Positions 44,196 to 53,139 of a DNA stretch of 64,000 bases are shown here, in pieces (the stretch's first letter is position 1; each line of letters opens with the position of its first letter). The notes beneath the pieces were generated by a model. That model had not been told where the DNA came from, did no database searches, and saw nothing but the letters and a program-made list of their open reading frames with translations. The position numbers were made by a program, and so were the translations under genes. The DNA comes from Sphingomonadaceae bacterium 3R27E2-A (GTDB lineage: Bacteria > Pseudomonadota > Alphaproteobacteria > Sphingomonadales > Sphingomonadaceae). The stretch spans positions 33,811 through 97,810 of the forward strand of contig SCNT01000015.1 of assembly GCA_005503165.1 (NCBI GenBank), written 5' to 3'.

Positions 44196-47100
44196 ATGCC
44201 CAAAAGAACCGACATAAAATCCATCCTCGTCATCGGCGCCGGCCCGATCGTTATCGGCCAGGCGTGCGAGTTCGACTATTCGGGGACGCAGGCGATCAAG
44301 GCGCTCAAGGAGGAGGGCTATCGCATCGTCCTCGTCAACTCCAACCCGGCGACGATCATGACCGATCCCGACCTCGCCGACGCGACCTATGTCGAGCCGA
44401 TCACGCCCGAGATCGTCGCGAAGATCATCGCGAAGGAGCGCCCCGATGCGGTGCTGCCGACGATGGGCGGGCAGACCGCGCTCAACACCGCGTTGGCGCT
44501 GTTCAACGACGGCACGCTGACGAAGTATGGCGTCGAGATGATCGGCGCCGATGCCGAGGCGATCGACAAGGCCGAGGACCGGCAGAAGTTCCGCGACGCG
44601 ATGGACAAGATCGGCCTCGAAAGCGCGCGTAGCGGCGTCGCGCACACGCTGGAGGAAGCGTTCGCGGTGCTCGAACGCACCGGGCTGCCCTCGATCATCC
44701 GTCCGTCGTTCACGCTCGGCGGCACCGGCGGCGGCATCGCGTATAACCGTGAGGAATTCGAGCATATCGTTCGCGGCGGCCTCATCGCCTCGCCGACCAC
44801 CGAGGTCCTGATCGAGGAATCGCTCCTCGGCTGGAAAGAATATGAGATGGAGGTGGTGCGCGACCGCAAGGACAATTGCATCATCATCTGCTCGATCGAA
44901 AATGTCGATCCGATGGGCGTGCATACCGGCGACAGCATCACCGTCGCGCCGGCGCTGACGCTGACCGACAAGGAATATCAGATCATGCGCAACGCGAGCA
45001 TCGCGTGCCTGCGCGAGATCGGGGTCGAGACAGGCGGGTCGAACGTCCAGTTCGCGGTGAACCCCAAGGACGGCCGCCTGATCGTGATCGAGATGAACCC
45101 GCGCGTGTCGCGCTCGTCGGCGCTGGCGTCGAAGGCGACGGGTTTCCCGATCGCCAAGGTCGCGGCGAAGCTCGCGGTCGGCTACACGCTCGACGAGATC
45201 ATGAACGACATCACCGGGGTGACCCCGGCGTCGTTCGAGCCGACGATCGATTATGTCGTCACCAAGATCCCGCGCTTCGCCTTCGAGAAGTTCAAGGGCG
45301 CCGAGGCGACCTTGTCGACCGCGATGAAGTCGGTCGGCGAGGTGATGGCGATCGGGCGGACGATCCACGAGAGCCTGCAAAAGGCGCTGCGCGGGCTGGA
45401 GACGGGGCTTAGCGGTTTCAACTTCGTCGACCGGCTTGTCGGCGCGAGCCACGACCAGCTGCGCAGCGAACTCGCGCAGCGCACCCCCGACCGGCTGCTC
45501 AACGCCGCGCAGGCGATCCGCGAGGGCTTGCCGCTCGCCGAGATCAACCGCGTCGCGGGTTATGACATGTGGTTCCTCGAACGCATCGCCGAGATCGTCG
45601 CCGCCGAGAAGGAGGTCTGCACCAACGGCCTGCCGCGCGACGCCGAGGCGCTGCGCAAGCTCAAAGCCATGGGCTTTTCGGACAAGCGCCTCGCCTATCT
45701 GGCGCTCCAGTCGGCGAACCTGCATCCCGGCACGCGCCGCGCGACCGCGCGCGGCTCGGGCCTGATCCACGAGGCGGTGAAGGCGATGACGGGCGGGGTG
45801 ACCGAGGCCGAAGTGCGCGCGCTGCGCCACAAGCTTGGCGTGCGCCCGGTGTTCAAGACGATCGACACCTGCGCCGCCGAATTCGCTGCAAAGACGCCCT
45901 ATCTCTATTCGACCTATGAAGCGCCGACCTTCGGTGAGCCCGAGTGCGAGGCGAACCCGTCCGAGCGGCGGAAGATCGTCATCCTCGGCGGCGGCCCGAA
46001 CCGCATCGGGCAGGGGATCGAGTTCGACTATTGCTGCTGCCACGCGTGCTTCGCGCTCGAGGACGCGGGCTACGAGACGATCATGATCAACTGCAATCCG
46101 GAGACGGTGAGCACCGATTACGACACCTCCGACCGCCTCTATTTCGAGCCGCTGACCGCCGAGGACGTGCTCGAGATCCTGCACGTCGAAATGTCGAAGG
46201 GCACGCTCGTCGGCGTGATCGTCCAGTTCGGCGGGCAGACGCCGCTCAAGCTTGCGCAGGCGCTCGCCGCCGCGGGCATCCCGATCCTCGGCACGTCGCC
46301 CGACGCGATCGACTTGGCCGAGGACCGCGAGCGCTTCGCGGCGCTGGTCAACAAGCTTGGCCTCAAGCAGCCCGAGAACGGCATCGCGCGCAGCCGCGAG
46401 GAAGCCGTCGCGGTCGCGGCGCGCATCGGTTACCCGGTGCTGACGCGCCCCAGCTACGTGCTCGGCGGCCGGGCGATGGAGATCGTCGACGATCAGGCGC
46501 AGCTCGAAAATTATATCGAGACCGCGGTGCAGGTGTCGGGCGATTCGCCGGTGCTGATCGACCGCTATCTGCGCGACGCGATCGAGGTCGATGTCGATGC
46601 TTTGTGCGACGGGACCGATGTGGTCGTCGCGGGCGTGCTCCAGCATATCGAGGAAGCCGGGGTCCATTCGGGCGACAGCGCCTGCTCGATTCCGCCCTAC
46701 AGCCTGTCTCCCGAAATCGTCGCCGAGATCGAGCGCCAGGCCGATGCGCTGGCGCGCGCCCTGGAAGTCCGCGGCCTGATGAACATCCAGTTCGCGGTCA
46801 AGGGCGACGAGGTTTACCTCATCGAGGTTAACCCGCGCGCCAGCCGTACCGTGCCCTTCGTCGCCAAAGCCGTCGGCTCGCCGATCGCGAAGATCGCGGC
46901 GCGCGTGATGGCGGGCGAGAAGCTCGCCGACCTGCCCAGGATCAACCGCGACATCAAACATGTCGCGGTGAAGGAAGCGGTCTTCCCCTTCGCGCGCTTC
47001 CCCGGCACCGACCCGGTGCTGAGCCCTGAGATGAAGTCCACCGGCGAAGTCATGGGAATTGACAGCAATTTCAACCTGGCTTTCGCCAAGGCCCAGCTCG

Positions 47101-47516
47101 GCGCGGGCGACCGCCTGCCGACCGACGGACGGCTGTTCGTGTCGGTCAAGGACAGCGACAAGCCGCGCATCGTGGGCGCGGTGCGGCAGCTGCGCGCCTG
47201 GGGCTGGCGCGTCATCGCGACGGGCGGCACCGCCGACTATCTCGATGCGCAGGGCATCGCGGTCGAGCGGGTCAACAAGGTCGCCGAAGGCCGCCCGCAT
47301 ATCGTCGACCGGATCAAGGACGGCGACGTGCAGCTGATCTTCAACACCACCGAGGGGTGGCAGTCGCTGCAGGATTCGCAGTCGATCCGCGCCTCGGCGC
47401 TGGCGGCCGACATCGCTTATTATACCACGGCGGCCGCAAGCGACGCCGCGACGCAGGCGATCGGGGCGCTGCGCGCGCACAGTCTTGAAGTAAAGCCGCT
47501 TCAGGACTATTATTGA
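44196..47516 (+). CDS. carB: Carbamoyl-phosphate synthase large subunit
   Basis: The 1106-residue catalytic subunit that makes carbamoyl phosphate from bicarbonate, ammonia and two ATP. Two homologous ATP-grasp halves are visible: [20 protein letters not shown] with the glycine-rich [13 protein letters not shown] in the first, and [20 protein letters not shown] with [12 protein letters not shown] in the second. A C-terminal MGS-like allosteric domain ([20 protein letters not shown]) completes it. The length is normal. The start ATG 44196 follows the exported orphan gene. Confidence 0.96.
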   Translation: MPKRTDIKSILVIGAGPIVIGQACEFDYSGTQAIKALKEEGYRIVLVNSNPATIMTDPDLADATYVEPITPEIVAKIIAKERPDAVLPTMGGQTALNTALALFNDGTLTKYGVEMIGADAEAIDKAEDRQKFRDAMDKIGLESARSGVAHTLEEAFAVLERTGLPSIIRPSFTLGGTGGGIAYNREEFEHIVRGGLIASPTTEVLIEESLLGWKEYEMEVVRDRKDNCIIICSIENVDPMGVHTGDSITVAPALTLTDKEYQIMRNASIACLREIGVETGGSNVQFAVNPKDGRLIVIEMNPRVSRSSALASKATGFPIAKVAAKLAVGYTLDEIMNDITGVTPASFEPTIDYVVTKIPRFAFEKFKGAEATLSTAMKSVGEVMAIGRTIHESLQKALRGLETGLSGFNFVDRLVGASHDQLRSELAQRTPDRLLNAAQAIREGLPLAEINRVAGYDMWFLERIAEIVAAEKEVCTNGLPRDAEALRKLKAMGFSDKRLAYLALQSANLHPGTRRATARGSGLIHEAVKAMTGGVTEAEVRALRHKLGVRPVFKTIDTCAAEFAAKTPYLYSTYEAPTFGEPECEANPSERRKIVILGGGPNRIGQGIEFDYCCCHACFALEDAGYETIMINCNPETVSTDYDTSDRLYFEPLTAEDVLEILHVEMSKGTLVGVIVQFGGQTPLKLAQALAAAGIPILGTSPDAIDLAEDRERFAALVNKLGLKQPENGIARSREEAVAVAARIGYPVLTRPSYVLGGRAMEIVDDQAQLENYIETAVQVSGDSPVLIDRYLRDAIEVDVDALCDGTDVVVAGVLQHIEEAGVHSGDSACSIPPYSLSPEIVAEIERQADALARALEVRGLMNIQFAVKGDEVYLIEVNPRASRTVPFVAKAVGSPIAKIAARVMAGEKLADLPRINRDIKHVAVKEAVFPFARFPGTDPVLSPEMKSTGEVMGIDSNFNLAFAKAQLGAGDRLPTDGRLFVSVKDSDKPRIVGAVRQLRAWGWRVIATGGTADYLDAQGIAVERVNKVAEGRPHIVDRIKDGDVQLIFNTTEGWQSLQDSQSIRASALAADIAYYTTAAASDAATQAIGALRAHSLEVKPLQDYY

Positions 47517-47612
47517 CGGACCGCTTCACCCCCCGACATCGACGGAACCAGCGGCTCTGCCGCCCGGCGCTCTTGCGCCGGGACAGGATTATTGACGAAG
47601 GACAACAGGATA

Positions 47613-48089
47613 ATGGCAAGCGTTGAAAAGGTGCCGATGCTGGCAGAAGGCTATGAGAAGCTGAGCGCACAGCTCAGCGCGCTCAAGGCCGAGCGACCGC
47701 TGATCGTCGATGCGATCGAGGAAGCGCGCGCGCATGGCGACCTTTCGGAAAATGCCGAATATCACGCCGCGAAAGAGCGTCAGGGCCAGGTCGAAGCGAC
47801 GATCGGCGACCTCGAGGACAAATTGTCGCGCGCGCAGGTGATCGACCCGACGACGCTGTCGGGCGATCGCATCGTGTTCGGCGCGACCGTCACCCTCGCC
47901 GACGAGGACGACAAGCCGATCCGCTACCAGATCGTCGGGCAGGCCGAGGCCGACGCCAAGGAAGGCAAGATCAGCTACAACTCGCCGCTCGGCCGTGCGC
48001 TGATCGGGCGCCGCGTCGACGACGAGATCGAGGTGACCGTGCCCGCGGGCGACAAATATTATCTGGTGACCAAGATCGAATTCGTCTGA
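47613..48089 (+). CDS. greA: Transcription elongation factor GreA
   Basis: A 158-residue factor that stimulates transcript cleavage by backtracked RNA polymerase. The coiled-coil N-terminal domain ([40 protein letters not shown]) carries the conserved acidic tip, and the C-terminal FKBP-like domain ends with [23 protein letters not shown] 47613 is chosen, with AGGA close upstream; it gives the exact usual family length. A weak hairpin (CCCGGCGC / GCGCCGGG at 47563-47582) separates it from carB. Confidence 0.95.
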   Translation: MASVEKVPMLAEGYEKLSAQLSALKAERPLIVDAIEEARAHGDLSENAEYHAAKERQGQVEATIGDLEDKLSRAQVIDPTTLSGDRIVFGATVTLADEDDKPIRYQIVGQAEADAKEGKISYNSPLGRALIGRRVDDEIEVTVPAGDKYYLVTKIEFV

Positions 48090-48105
48090 CCGGGTGCCCG
48101 CGTCG

Positions 48106-48741
48106 ATGAACGCCGCCCGGACCCCCGTGATCACCGGCTATGCGGCGGCGTGTGTCGTCGTCTTCGTGCTGCTGGCGATCACGGGCCATGAGCAGCAGGC
48201 CTTTGTCGGGGCGGGTTTCATCCCGGGGCGCTTCGGCAGCGAGCTGGTCGCGCCGCCGGGCACGCTGCTGCCGTTCGTCGTCACGCCGCTGTCCTCGGCC
48301 TTTCTGCACGCCGGGGTGCTGCATCTCGTCTTCAACATGGTCATGCTGCTGTTCATCGGCCGCCAGCTCGAGACGCCGCTCGGCGCGTCGGCGACGGCCT
48401 TCCTGCTCGTCGCGGGGGCCTATGCCGGCGCGCTCGCGCAATGGATCGCGAACCCCGGATCGCTCGTCGTGGTGATCGGCGCGAGCGGGGCGATTTCGGC
48501 GCTCATCGCGGTCTATGCGCTGATCTTCAGCCGCACGCGGACCGCGGCGATCGGCCCCATCCCCGGTCCCTGGGTGCGCGCCTTGTGGCTCGCCGCGGCG
48601 TGGATCGGGCTGCAACTGCTCATCGGAATCGCGGGCGGGGGGGACTTCGCCAATATCGCGATCTGGGCTCATGTGGGCGGTTTCCTCGCCGGCCTGCTGC
48701 TGGCGCGCCCGCTGCTGCGCTGGCGCTTCAAGGGGCGCTAG
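48106..48741 (+). CDS. Rhomboid family intramembrane serine protease
   Basis: A 211-residue polytopic membrane protein with about six spans. The rhomboid catalytic pieces are visible: HxxxN (HLVFNMV), the nucleophile motif GASGAISA (GxSG), and the catalytic His in AHVGGFLAGLL. A hydrophobic opening (MNAARTPVITGYAAACVVVF) is the first span. It starts at ATG 48106, 16 bases after greA, and is probably co-transcribed with it. The substrate is unknown. A long palindrome lies just downstream. Confidence 0.85.
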   Translation: MNAARTPVITGYAAACVVVFVLLAITGHEQQAFVGAGFIPGRFGSELVAPPGTLLPFVVTPLSSAFLHAGVLHLVFNMVMLLFIGRQLETPLGASATAFLLVAGAYAGALAQWIANPGSLVVVIGASGAISALIAVYALIFSRTRTAAIGPIPGPWVRALWLAAAWIGLQLLIGIAGGGDFANIAIWAHVGGFLAGLLLARPLLRWRFKGR

Positions 48742-48772
48742 GCGGCCGCTTCGGGGTGGGAAGCGGACATAA

Positions 48773-48920
48773 TAATCCTCCCTGTCGCGAAGCGATGGGG
48801 AGGGGGACCATGCGAAGCATGGTGGAGGGGCGGCGGCCTGGAACCTGGGCTTGGGGCATCGGCCCCTCCACCACCCTTCGGGTGGTCCCCCTCCCCACGG
48901 CTACGCCGCAGGGAGGATTA
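48773..48920. repeat. Long palindromic repeat, TAATCCTCCCTG family, copy E
   Basis: A 148-base copy runs from TAATCCTCCCTGTCGCGAAG to CGCCGCAGGGAGGATTA. The left flank GTGGGAAGCGGACATAA is the reverse complement of the right flank of copy A (TTATGTCCGCTTCCCAC), so the duplicated unit is longer than the palindrome itself. It lies between the rhomboid and NUDIX genes, which converge. Confidence 0.88.
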
Positions 48921-48957
48921 AGAATGTCGTGTTTCGCCCGGTTCCTGTCGTCGGCCG

Positions 48958-49503
48958 TTATCCAGCCAACAGCCCGCCCACCAGCAGCGTCGCGACGCGC
49001 ACGTCGATGCCGCAGCCTTCGGCGCGTTTCGCCGCCACGAAATCCTCGATACCGGCGATCGGCACGCGGTGGACGGTGATATCCTCGCTGTCGACCCCGC
49101 CGCCTTCGCCGACCTTGGTGAGCCCGGTCGCCACCAGCAGCGTGAAGCTTTCGCTCACCATGCCCGGCGACGAGTAGAATTCGCCGACGTTGCGCCAGTG
49201 GGCGGCGGCATAGCCTGTCTCCTCGTCGAGTTCGCGCGCCGCGGCGAGTTCCGCTGCCTCGCCCGCGGTGTCGTCGCCGACGAGCCCCGCGGGCATCTCG
49301 ATGCAGTTCATGCCCATCGGAACGCGATATTGCTCGACCAGGATGACGTGGCGCCCGTCGGGGGCGTCGTCGATCGCCAGGATCACCGCGGCATGGATGC
49401 CGCGCGCGCGCGAGACATATTCCCATGTTCCCTGCTGCTTGACCGTGACGAAGCGGCCCTCCCAGCGTGTTTCGATAGGGGTGTCGGCGGTGGGTCGGGG
49501 CAT
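48958..49503 (-). CDS. NUDIX hydrolase, ADP-ribose pyrophosphatase-like
   Basis: A 181-residue hydrolase. The Nudix box is complete: Gly, five residues, Glu, seven residues, then RELDEETGY (in DDTAGEAAELAAARELDEET). The preceding strand RVPMGMNCIEMPAGLVGD and the following SSPGMVSE are typical of ADP-sugar pyrophosphatases. It is the last gene of the LemA / TPM cluster on the minus strand, though no functional link with those is known. Confidence 0.85.
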   Translation of the reverse strand: MPRPTADTPIETRWEGRFVTVKQQGTWEYVSRARGIHAAVILAIDDAPDGRHVILVEQYRVPMGMNCIEMPAGLVGDDTAGEAAELAAARELDEETGYAAAHWRNVGEFYSSPGMVSESFTLLVATGLTKVGEGGGVDSEDITVHRVPIAGIEDFVAAKRAEGCGIDVRVATLLVGGLLAG

Positions 49504-49524
49504 GCTGGTCCTTTCGTCTAACGG

Positions 49525-50211
49525 TCAGAGCTCGATCAGCCGGTCGGGCAGTTCGTTCGGATTTTCGCTGCCGCGCGGGAAATGTTCGGCGAGCACGACG
49601 CCCATCTGGCGCACCGCCTCGGCCATGCCTTCGCCCGGGCGGCCCGCGCGGACATGGTCGATCAGCGCCGCCATGGCGTCGCCCCAGACCTCGGGCGACA
49701 CCTTCGCCGCGATCGCCTGGTCGGCGACGATGTCGGCGCGGTGCTCCTTGAGGCTGAGGTAGAGGAGGACGCCGGTGCGGCCTTGCGTCTTGGCCTCGGT
49801 GCCGACCTTGAACAGGTCGACCGCGCGCGCGCGGACGCGGCTTGCCAGGATCGCGCGCGGGGTCAGCCACAGCCGCAGCGGGCGCCATAGCAATATCAGC
49901 CACATGCCGATCCATTTAATGACGCCGACCGCGATGACCGTCCCAAGCCATTGATTGGCGGTGAGCTCGTGTCCCCAGCCGCCCGTGACCCAGTCGTATT
50001 TGGCGCGGAAAAAATCGGGGAAGAGCGCGATCACCGACATCGCGATGAAAGCGATGATGCTCGCCCAGACGAGCGCGACATCGTCATAATCGTTCGACTG
50101 CGCCGCGACGACGGTGACGATCTCGCCGCTGGTGCGCGCCTCGGCCGCGGCGACCGCGGCGGTGACGAGGTCGTGATCGGCGGCGCTGACGTGGCTGATC
50201 TTGCGTGGCAT
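49525..50211 (-). CDS. TPM-domain membrane protein
   Basis: A 228-residue protein. A TPM-type fold is split by two membrane spans (about residues 46-66 and 87-112): the N-terminal half has VTAAVAAAEARTSGEIVTVV and the C-terminal half GRTGVLLYLSLKEHRADIVA with EHFPRGSENPNEL. This is the short family with internal membrane segments. It is the third TPM-type gene in tandem. TPM domains are associated with photosystem II repair in plants and with envelope functions in bacteria; the activity here is unknown. Confidence 0.75.
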   Translation of the reverse strand: MPRKISHVSAADHDLVTAAVAAAEARTSGEIVTVVAAQSNDYDDVALVWASIIAFIAMSVIALFPDFFRAKYDWVTGGWGHELTANQWLGTVIAVGVIKWIGMWLILLWRPLRLWLTPRAILASRVRARAVDLFKVGTEAKTQGRTGVLLYLSLKEHRADIVADQAIAAKVSPEVWGDAMAALIDHVRAGRPGEGMAEAVRQMGVVLAEHFPRGSENPNELPDRLIEL

Positions 50212-50223
50212 CTGTCCGTCCCC

Positions 50224-51045
50224 TTACCAGCCGCCCGAGGCGCCGCCGCCGCCGAAGCTGCCGCCGCCGCCCGAAAAGCCGCCGAAGCCGCCGCCCCCGC
50301 CGCCGCTGCTCCAGCCGCCCCACGACGATCCGCCGCTGCCGCCGCCGCCCCAATCGTCGTTGTCGCCCCAGATGATGATCGGGGCCCCCCACGGGCTGTT
50401 CTTGCGCCGCCGCTTCCTGCCCTTGCGCCCGAGGCTCGTCAGGATTGGCAAAACGAAGAAGAAAAAGATGATGATCGCGACGAAGATCAGCCCGCCGATG
50501 TCGCCGTCGTCGGCGCGGTCGCGTTCCTCGGCCTCGATCTGCGCGGCGCGCGCCGCGGCTTCGTCGGGGGTGAGCTGAATCTGCTCGGCGATCGCGTTCA
50601 CGCCGGCCTGAATTCCGCCGGGAAAGTCGCCCTGCTTGAAGCGCGGGGTGACGGTATCGCGGATGATCCGCCCCGACATCGCGTCGGTGAGCACGGGTTC
50701 GAGGCCGTAGCCGACCGAGATGTTCATGCGCCGCTCGTTCGGCGCGATCAGGAAGACGACGCCGTCGTCCTTCGCCTCGTCGCCGATCTTCCATTCGCGG
50801 CCGAGCTTGTAGCCGTAATCGGCGATGTCATTGCCTTCGAGGTCCTTGACCGTCGCGACGACGAGCTGGTGCCCGGTCCTGGTCTCGATCGCCTCGAGTT
50901 GTGCGGTCAGCGCGGCTTCCTCCGCGGGCGGAATGATCTCCGCCTCATCGACGACGCGGCCCGTGAGCTTGGGGAAGGTCTGCGCCGCGGCGGGCGCGGC
51001 GAGGAGCGACAGACCCAGCGCCCAGCCGAGCAGGATCGACTTCAT
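50224..51045 (-). CDS. TPM-domain protein with signal peptide and Gly-rich tail
   Basis: A 273-residue protein. An N-terminal signal (LGWALGLSLLAAPAAA) is followed by the TPM domain at about residues 22-175 (VVDEAEIIPPAEEAALTAQL, GVVFLIAPNERRMNISVGYG, then RFKQGDFPGGIQAGVNAIAE). One membrane span (about residues 187-210) leads to a basic patch (GRKGRKRRRK) and a Gly/Ser/Trp-rich low-complexity tail. It is the typical YgcG-type architecture, with the domain outside and the tail inside. The start overlaps the upstream lipoprotein gene. Confidence 0.85.
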   Translation of the reverse strand: MKSILLGWALGLSLLAAPAAAQTFPKLTGRVVDEAEIIPPAEEAALTAQLEAIETRTGHQLVVATVKDLEGNDIADYGYKLGREWKIGDEAKDDGVVFLIAPNERRMNISVGYGLEPVLTDAMSGRIIRDTVTPRFKQGDFPGGIQAGVNAIAEQIQLTPDEAAARAAQIEAEERDRADDGDIGGLIFVAIIIFFFFVLPILTSLGRKGRKRRRKNSPWGAPIIIWGDNDDWGGGGSGGSSWGGWSSGGGGGGFGGFSGGGGSFGGGGASGGW

Positions 51046-51554
51046 GGCTTCTCTCCGGTCTGCGCGGCGATGGCGTCGATGCCCTTCGACAGGCCGCCGG
51101 CATAATCGCCATTCTGAAAGCTTGGTGCCATATCGCGGATCACCGCCTTTGCTTCGACATCGGTCAGCGCTTTCTCTAGGCCATAGCCGACGGCAATCGC
51201 CGACTGACGCTGGCTCGGCGCGACCAGGATGAGGATGCCGTCGTTGCGCTGCTTGTCGCCGATGCCCCAGCGCCGGCCGAGGCAGGTCGCAAATTCCATC
51301 GGCGTCGCGGCACCCAATCCATTGGTCGTCGCAATCACCATCTGATGCCCGGTCGCGCGTTCGTAGGTCGCCAGAAGATCGGACAAACGCGTCTCGTCCG
51401 GGCCGCTCAGAACATTCGCAACATCGGTGACGCGCCCCTGAAGCGCGATCTCGGGAACGCCAACGCAGATGGCGGACTCCGTGTCCGGTCCCTGCGTGCA
51501 TCCGCCCGCGACCAGCAGGATCGCGAGCGGAGCGGCAAGGGCGACGCGGCGCAC
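51042..51554 (-). CDS. TPM-domain lipoprotein
   Basis: A 170-residue protein starts with GTG at 51554, two bases after the lemA stop and without a clear ribosome binding site, so translation is probably coupled to lemA. The signal MRRVALAAPLAILLVAGGCT has a good lipobox (VAGGC) with lipidation at Cys19. A TPM domain follows (VTDVANVLSGPDETRLSDLL, GILILVAPSQRQSAIAVGYG, FQNGDYAGGLSKGIDAIAAQ). It is a shortened relative of the next gene, without membrane span or Gly-rich tail. Confidence 0.8.
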   Translation of the reverse strand: MRRVALAAPLAILLVAGGCTQGPDTESAICVGVPEIALQGRVTDVANVLSGPDETRLSDLLATYERATGHQMVIATTNGLGAATPMEFATCLGRRWGIGDKQRNDGILILVAPSQRQSAIAVGYGLEKALTDVEAKAVIRDMAPSFQNGDYAGGLSKGIDAIAAQTGEKP

Positions 51555-51556
51555 GC

Positions 51557-52153
51557 TTATTGGCCGAAATCGACCTTGGGCGCGACGTTCGCGTTCGGGG
51601 TCACCGCCCGATAGGGTGTCATCGGCTCGGCGCCATGGACGATCTTGGCGCCGATGATATCGGGGAAGGTGCGGATCGTCGTATTATAGTCCTGTACCGC
51701 GGCATTATAGTCCTGCACCGTCACGTTGATGCGGTTCTCGGTACCCTCGAGCTGCGTCATCAGGTCGGCGAAGCGCGCCTGGCTCTTGAGGTCGGGATAT
51801 TGTTCGACCGTCACGAGCAGGCGGCCCAGGGCGCTCGACACATTGCCCTGCGCCTGCTGGAAAGCCTGCACCTTGGCGGGGTCGTTGAGGTCGTCGGTGG
51901 TCAGCTTGACCTGCGTCGCCGAGGCGCGCGCCTGGATCACGCCTTCGAGGGTCGATTGCTCGATGCGCGCGGCGCCCTTGGCGGTCTCGACGAGATTGGG
52001 GATCAGGTCGGCGCGCCGCTGGTAGGCGGCTTCGACATTCGCCCATTTCGCCTTTGCCGCTTCCTCCTTGGTCGGCACGCTGTTGATGCCGCAGGCGGAC
52101 AGGCTCAGTGCGGCGACGGGCAGGATCATCCAGCGGGCGGAACGCATGGTCAT
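51557..52153 (-). CDS. lemA: LemA family lipoprotein
   Basis: A 198-residue protein. A lipoprotein signal ends in the lipobox LSAC (Cys21). The mature part is the helical LemA domain: KWANVEAAYQRRADLIPNLV, ETAKGAARIEQSTLEGVIQA, LGRLLVTVEQYPDLKSQARF and ENRINVTVQDYNAAVQDYNT. LemA genes commonly sit with TPM-domain genes, as here, where three follow on the same strand. ATG 52153 has GGGAG ten bases upstream. It is probably the first gene of the operon. Confidence 0.9.
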   Translation of the reverse strand: MTMRSARWMILPVAALSLSACGINSVPTKEEAAKAKWANVEAAYQRRADLIPNLVETAKGAARIEQSTLEGVIQARASATQVKLTTDDLNDPAKVQAFQQAQGNVSSALGRLLVTVEQYPDLKSQARFADLMTQLEGTENRINVTVQDYNAAVQDYNTTIRTFPDIIGAKIVHGAEPMTPYRAVTPNANVAPKVDFGQ

Positions 52154-52276
52154 GGTCGTAAAGCTCCCTCCGGCGGCGTTTTGCCGCAACAATACAGATA
52201 ATAGGATGGCGCTTGCCTTTGTGCAATCCGCGCGGCACCTTCGGCGCGCAGGACCAATCCTCCGGGGAGAGCCAAG

Positions 52277-52699
52277 ATGTTGGCAGAGTTCAGGGAATTT
52301 ATCGCGCGCGGCAATGTCATCGATCTCGCGGTCGGCGTGATCATCGGCGGCGCCTTTGCGACGATCACCAAGTCGCTGACCGAGGATCTGATCATGCCGG
52401 TGGTCGGCTGGATCTTTGGCGGGGTCGATTTTTCGAACATGTTCATCCTGCTGGGCGACGTGCCGGCGGGCGTGTCGCCGACCGACTATGCCAAGCTGAA
52501 AGAGGCCGGGGTTGCGATGTTCGGCTATGGCGCCTTCATCACCGCGACGATCAACTTCCTGATCCTGGCGTGGATCATCTTCCTGCTGGTGCGGGCGGTG
52601 AACCGGGTGGTGCGCAAGGAGGCGCCGGCCGACGCGCCAGCGGGCCCGACCGAAGTCGAACTGCTCGCCGAAATCCGCGACGAACTGCGCAAGAAATAA
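52277..52699 (+). CDS. mscL: Large-conductance mechanosensitive channel MscL
   Basis: A 140-residue membrane channel that opens under hypo-osmotic shock. It begins [20 protein letters not shown] (amphipathic S1 helix and start of TM1), continues with [20 protein letters not shown], has a periplasmic loop with [12 protein letters not shown], and a TM2 ([20 protein letters not shown]) followed by a cytosolic helical bundle ending [13 protein letters not shown]. It is divergent from lemA and sits upstream of ssrA. Confidence 0.95.
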   Translation: MLAEFREFIARGNVIDLAVGVIIGGAFATITKSLTEDLIMPVVGWIFGGVDFSNMFILLGDVPAGVSPTDYAKLKEAGVAMFGYGAFITATINFLILAWIIFLLVRAVNRVVRKEAPADAPAGPTEVELLAEIRDELRKK

Positions 52700-52771
52700 T
52701 TTTCCACCGCTTTTCAAGGGTTCGCCCTTCCGCGCTCTTTCCAAGCGCGGGCGGGCCTCCTATATGAGGAA

Positions 52772-53135
52772 GGTCGGTTTCGGCCGACTATGAGGATAAA
52801 TGTTGCCGTGGAATAGGCACAGCGGACCCGGGGGCAGTACCCGGCGGCTCCACCACGAACCCGCGCCCTTGTTGAAGGGGTGCGCGGGTTTCTGACGGGG
52901 CCGAACCAGGATCGACGTGTGTTCAAAGACGGTGGTTTCTTCCGGGCTGAGTAACCCGTTAAAGGCTCAAAACCAATAAGTGCTAACGATAACGAAGCAC
53001 TCGCTCTGGCTGCGTAACCGATAAGCCTCACGGCCTAAGGTTATTCAAATAGAACGCGGTTCGGACCGAACCGGGCAACAGAATCGGATACCAGCGGCTG
53101 GGGACGAGCCGGGCAACAGAATCGTCCCACCTTTT
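52772..53135 (+). ncRNA. ssrA: Transfer-messenger RNA, circularly permuted two-piece form
   Basis: The acceptor piece comes first and ends in CTCCACCA at 52848-52855. A spacer (52856-52896) is removed, and the coding piece begins GGGGCCG at 52897, whose seven bases pair with CGGCTCC of the acceptor piece. The tag frame at 52982-53017 reads ANDNEALALAA then TAA. The permuted order is the alphaproteobacterial type. A hairpin at 53101-53128 followed by a T-run acts as terminator. Outer boundaries are approximate. Confidence 0.9.
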
Positions 53136-53139
53136 CCCG

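Noticed and set aside
43797..47480. A 1227-codon open frame on the minus strand opposite carB, and similar long antisense frames elsewhere (3774-6470, 16144-17406)
   Set aside because: They mirror well-recognised genes, have Arg/His/Asp-rich composition typical of antisense frames in high-GC DNA, and contain no domain.
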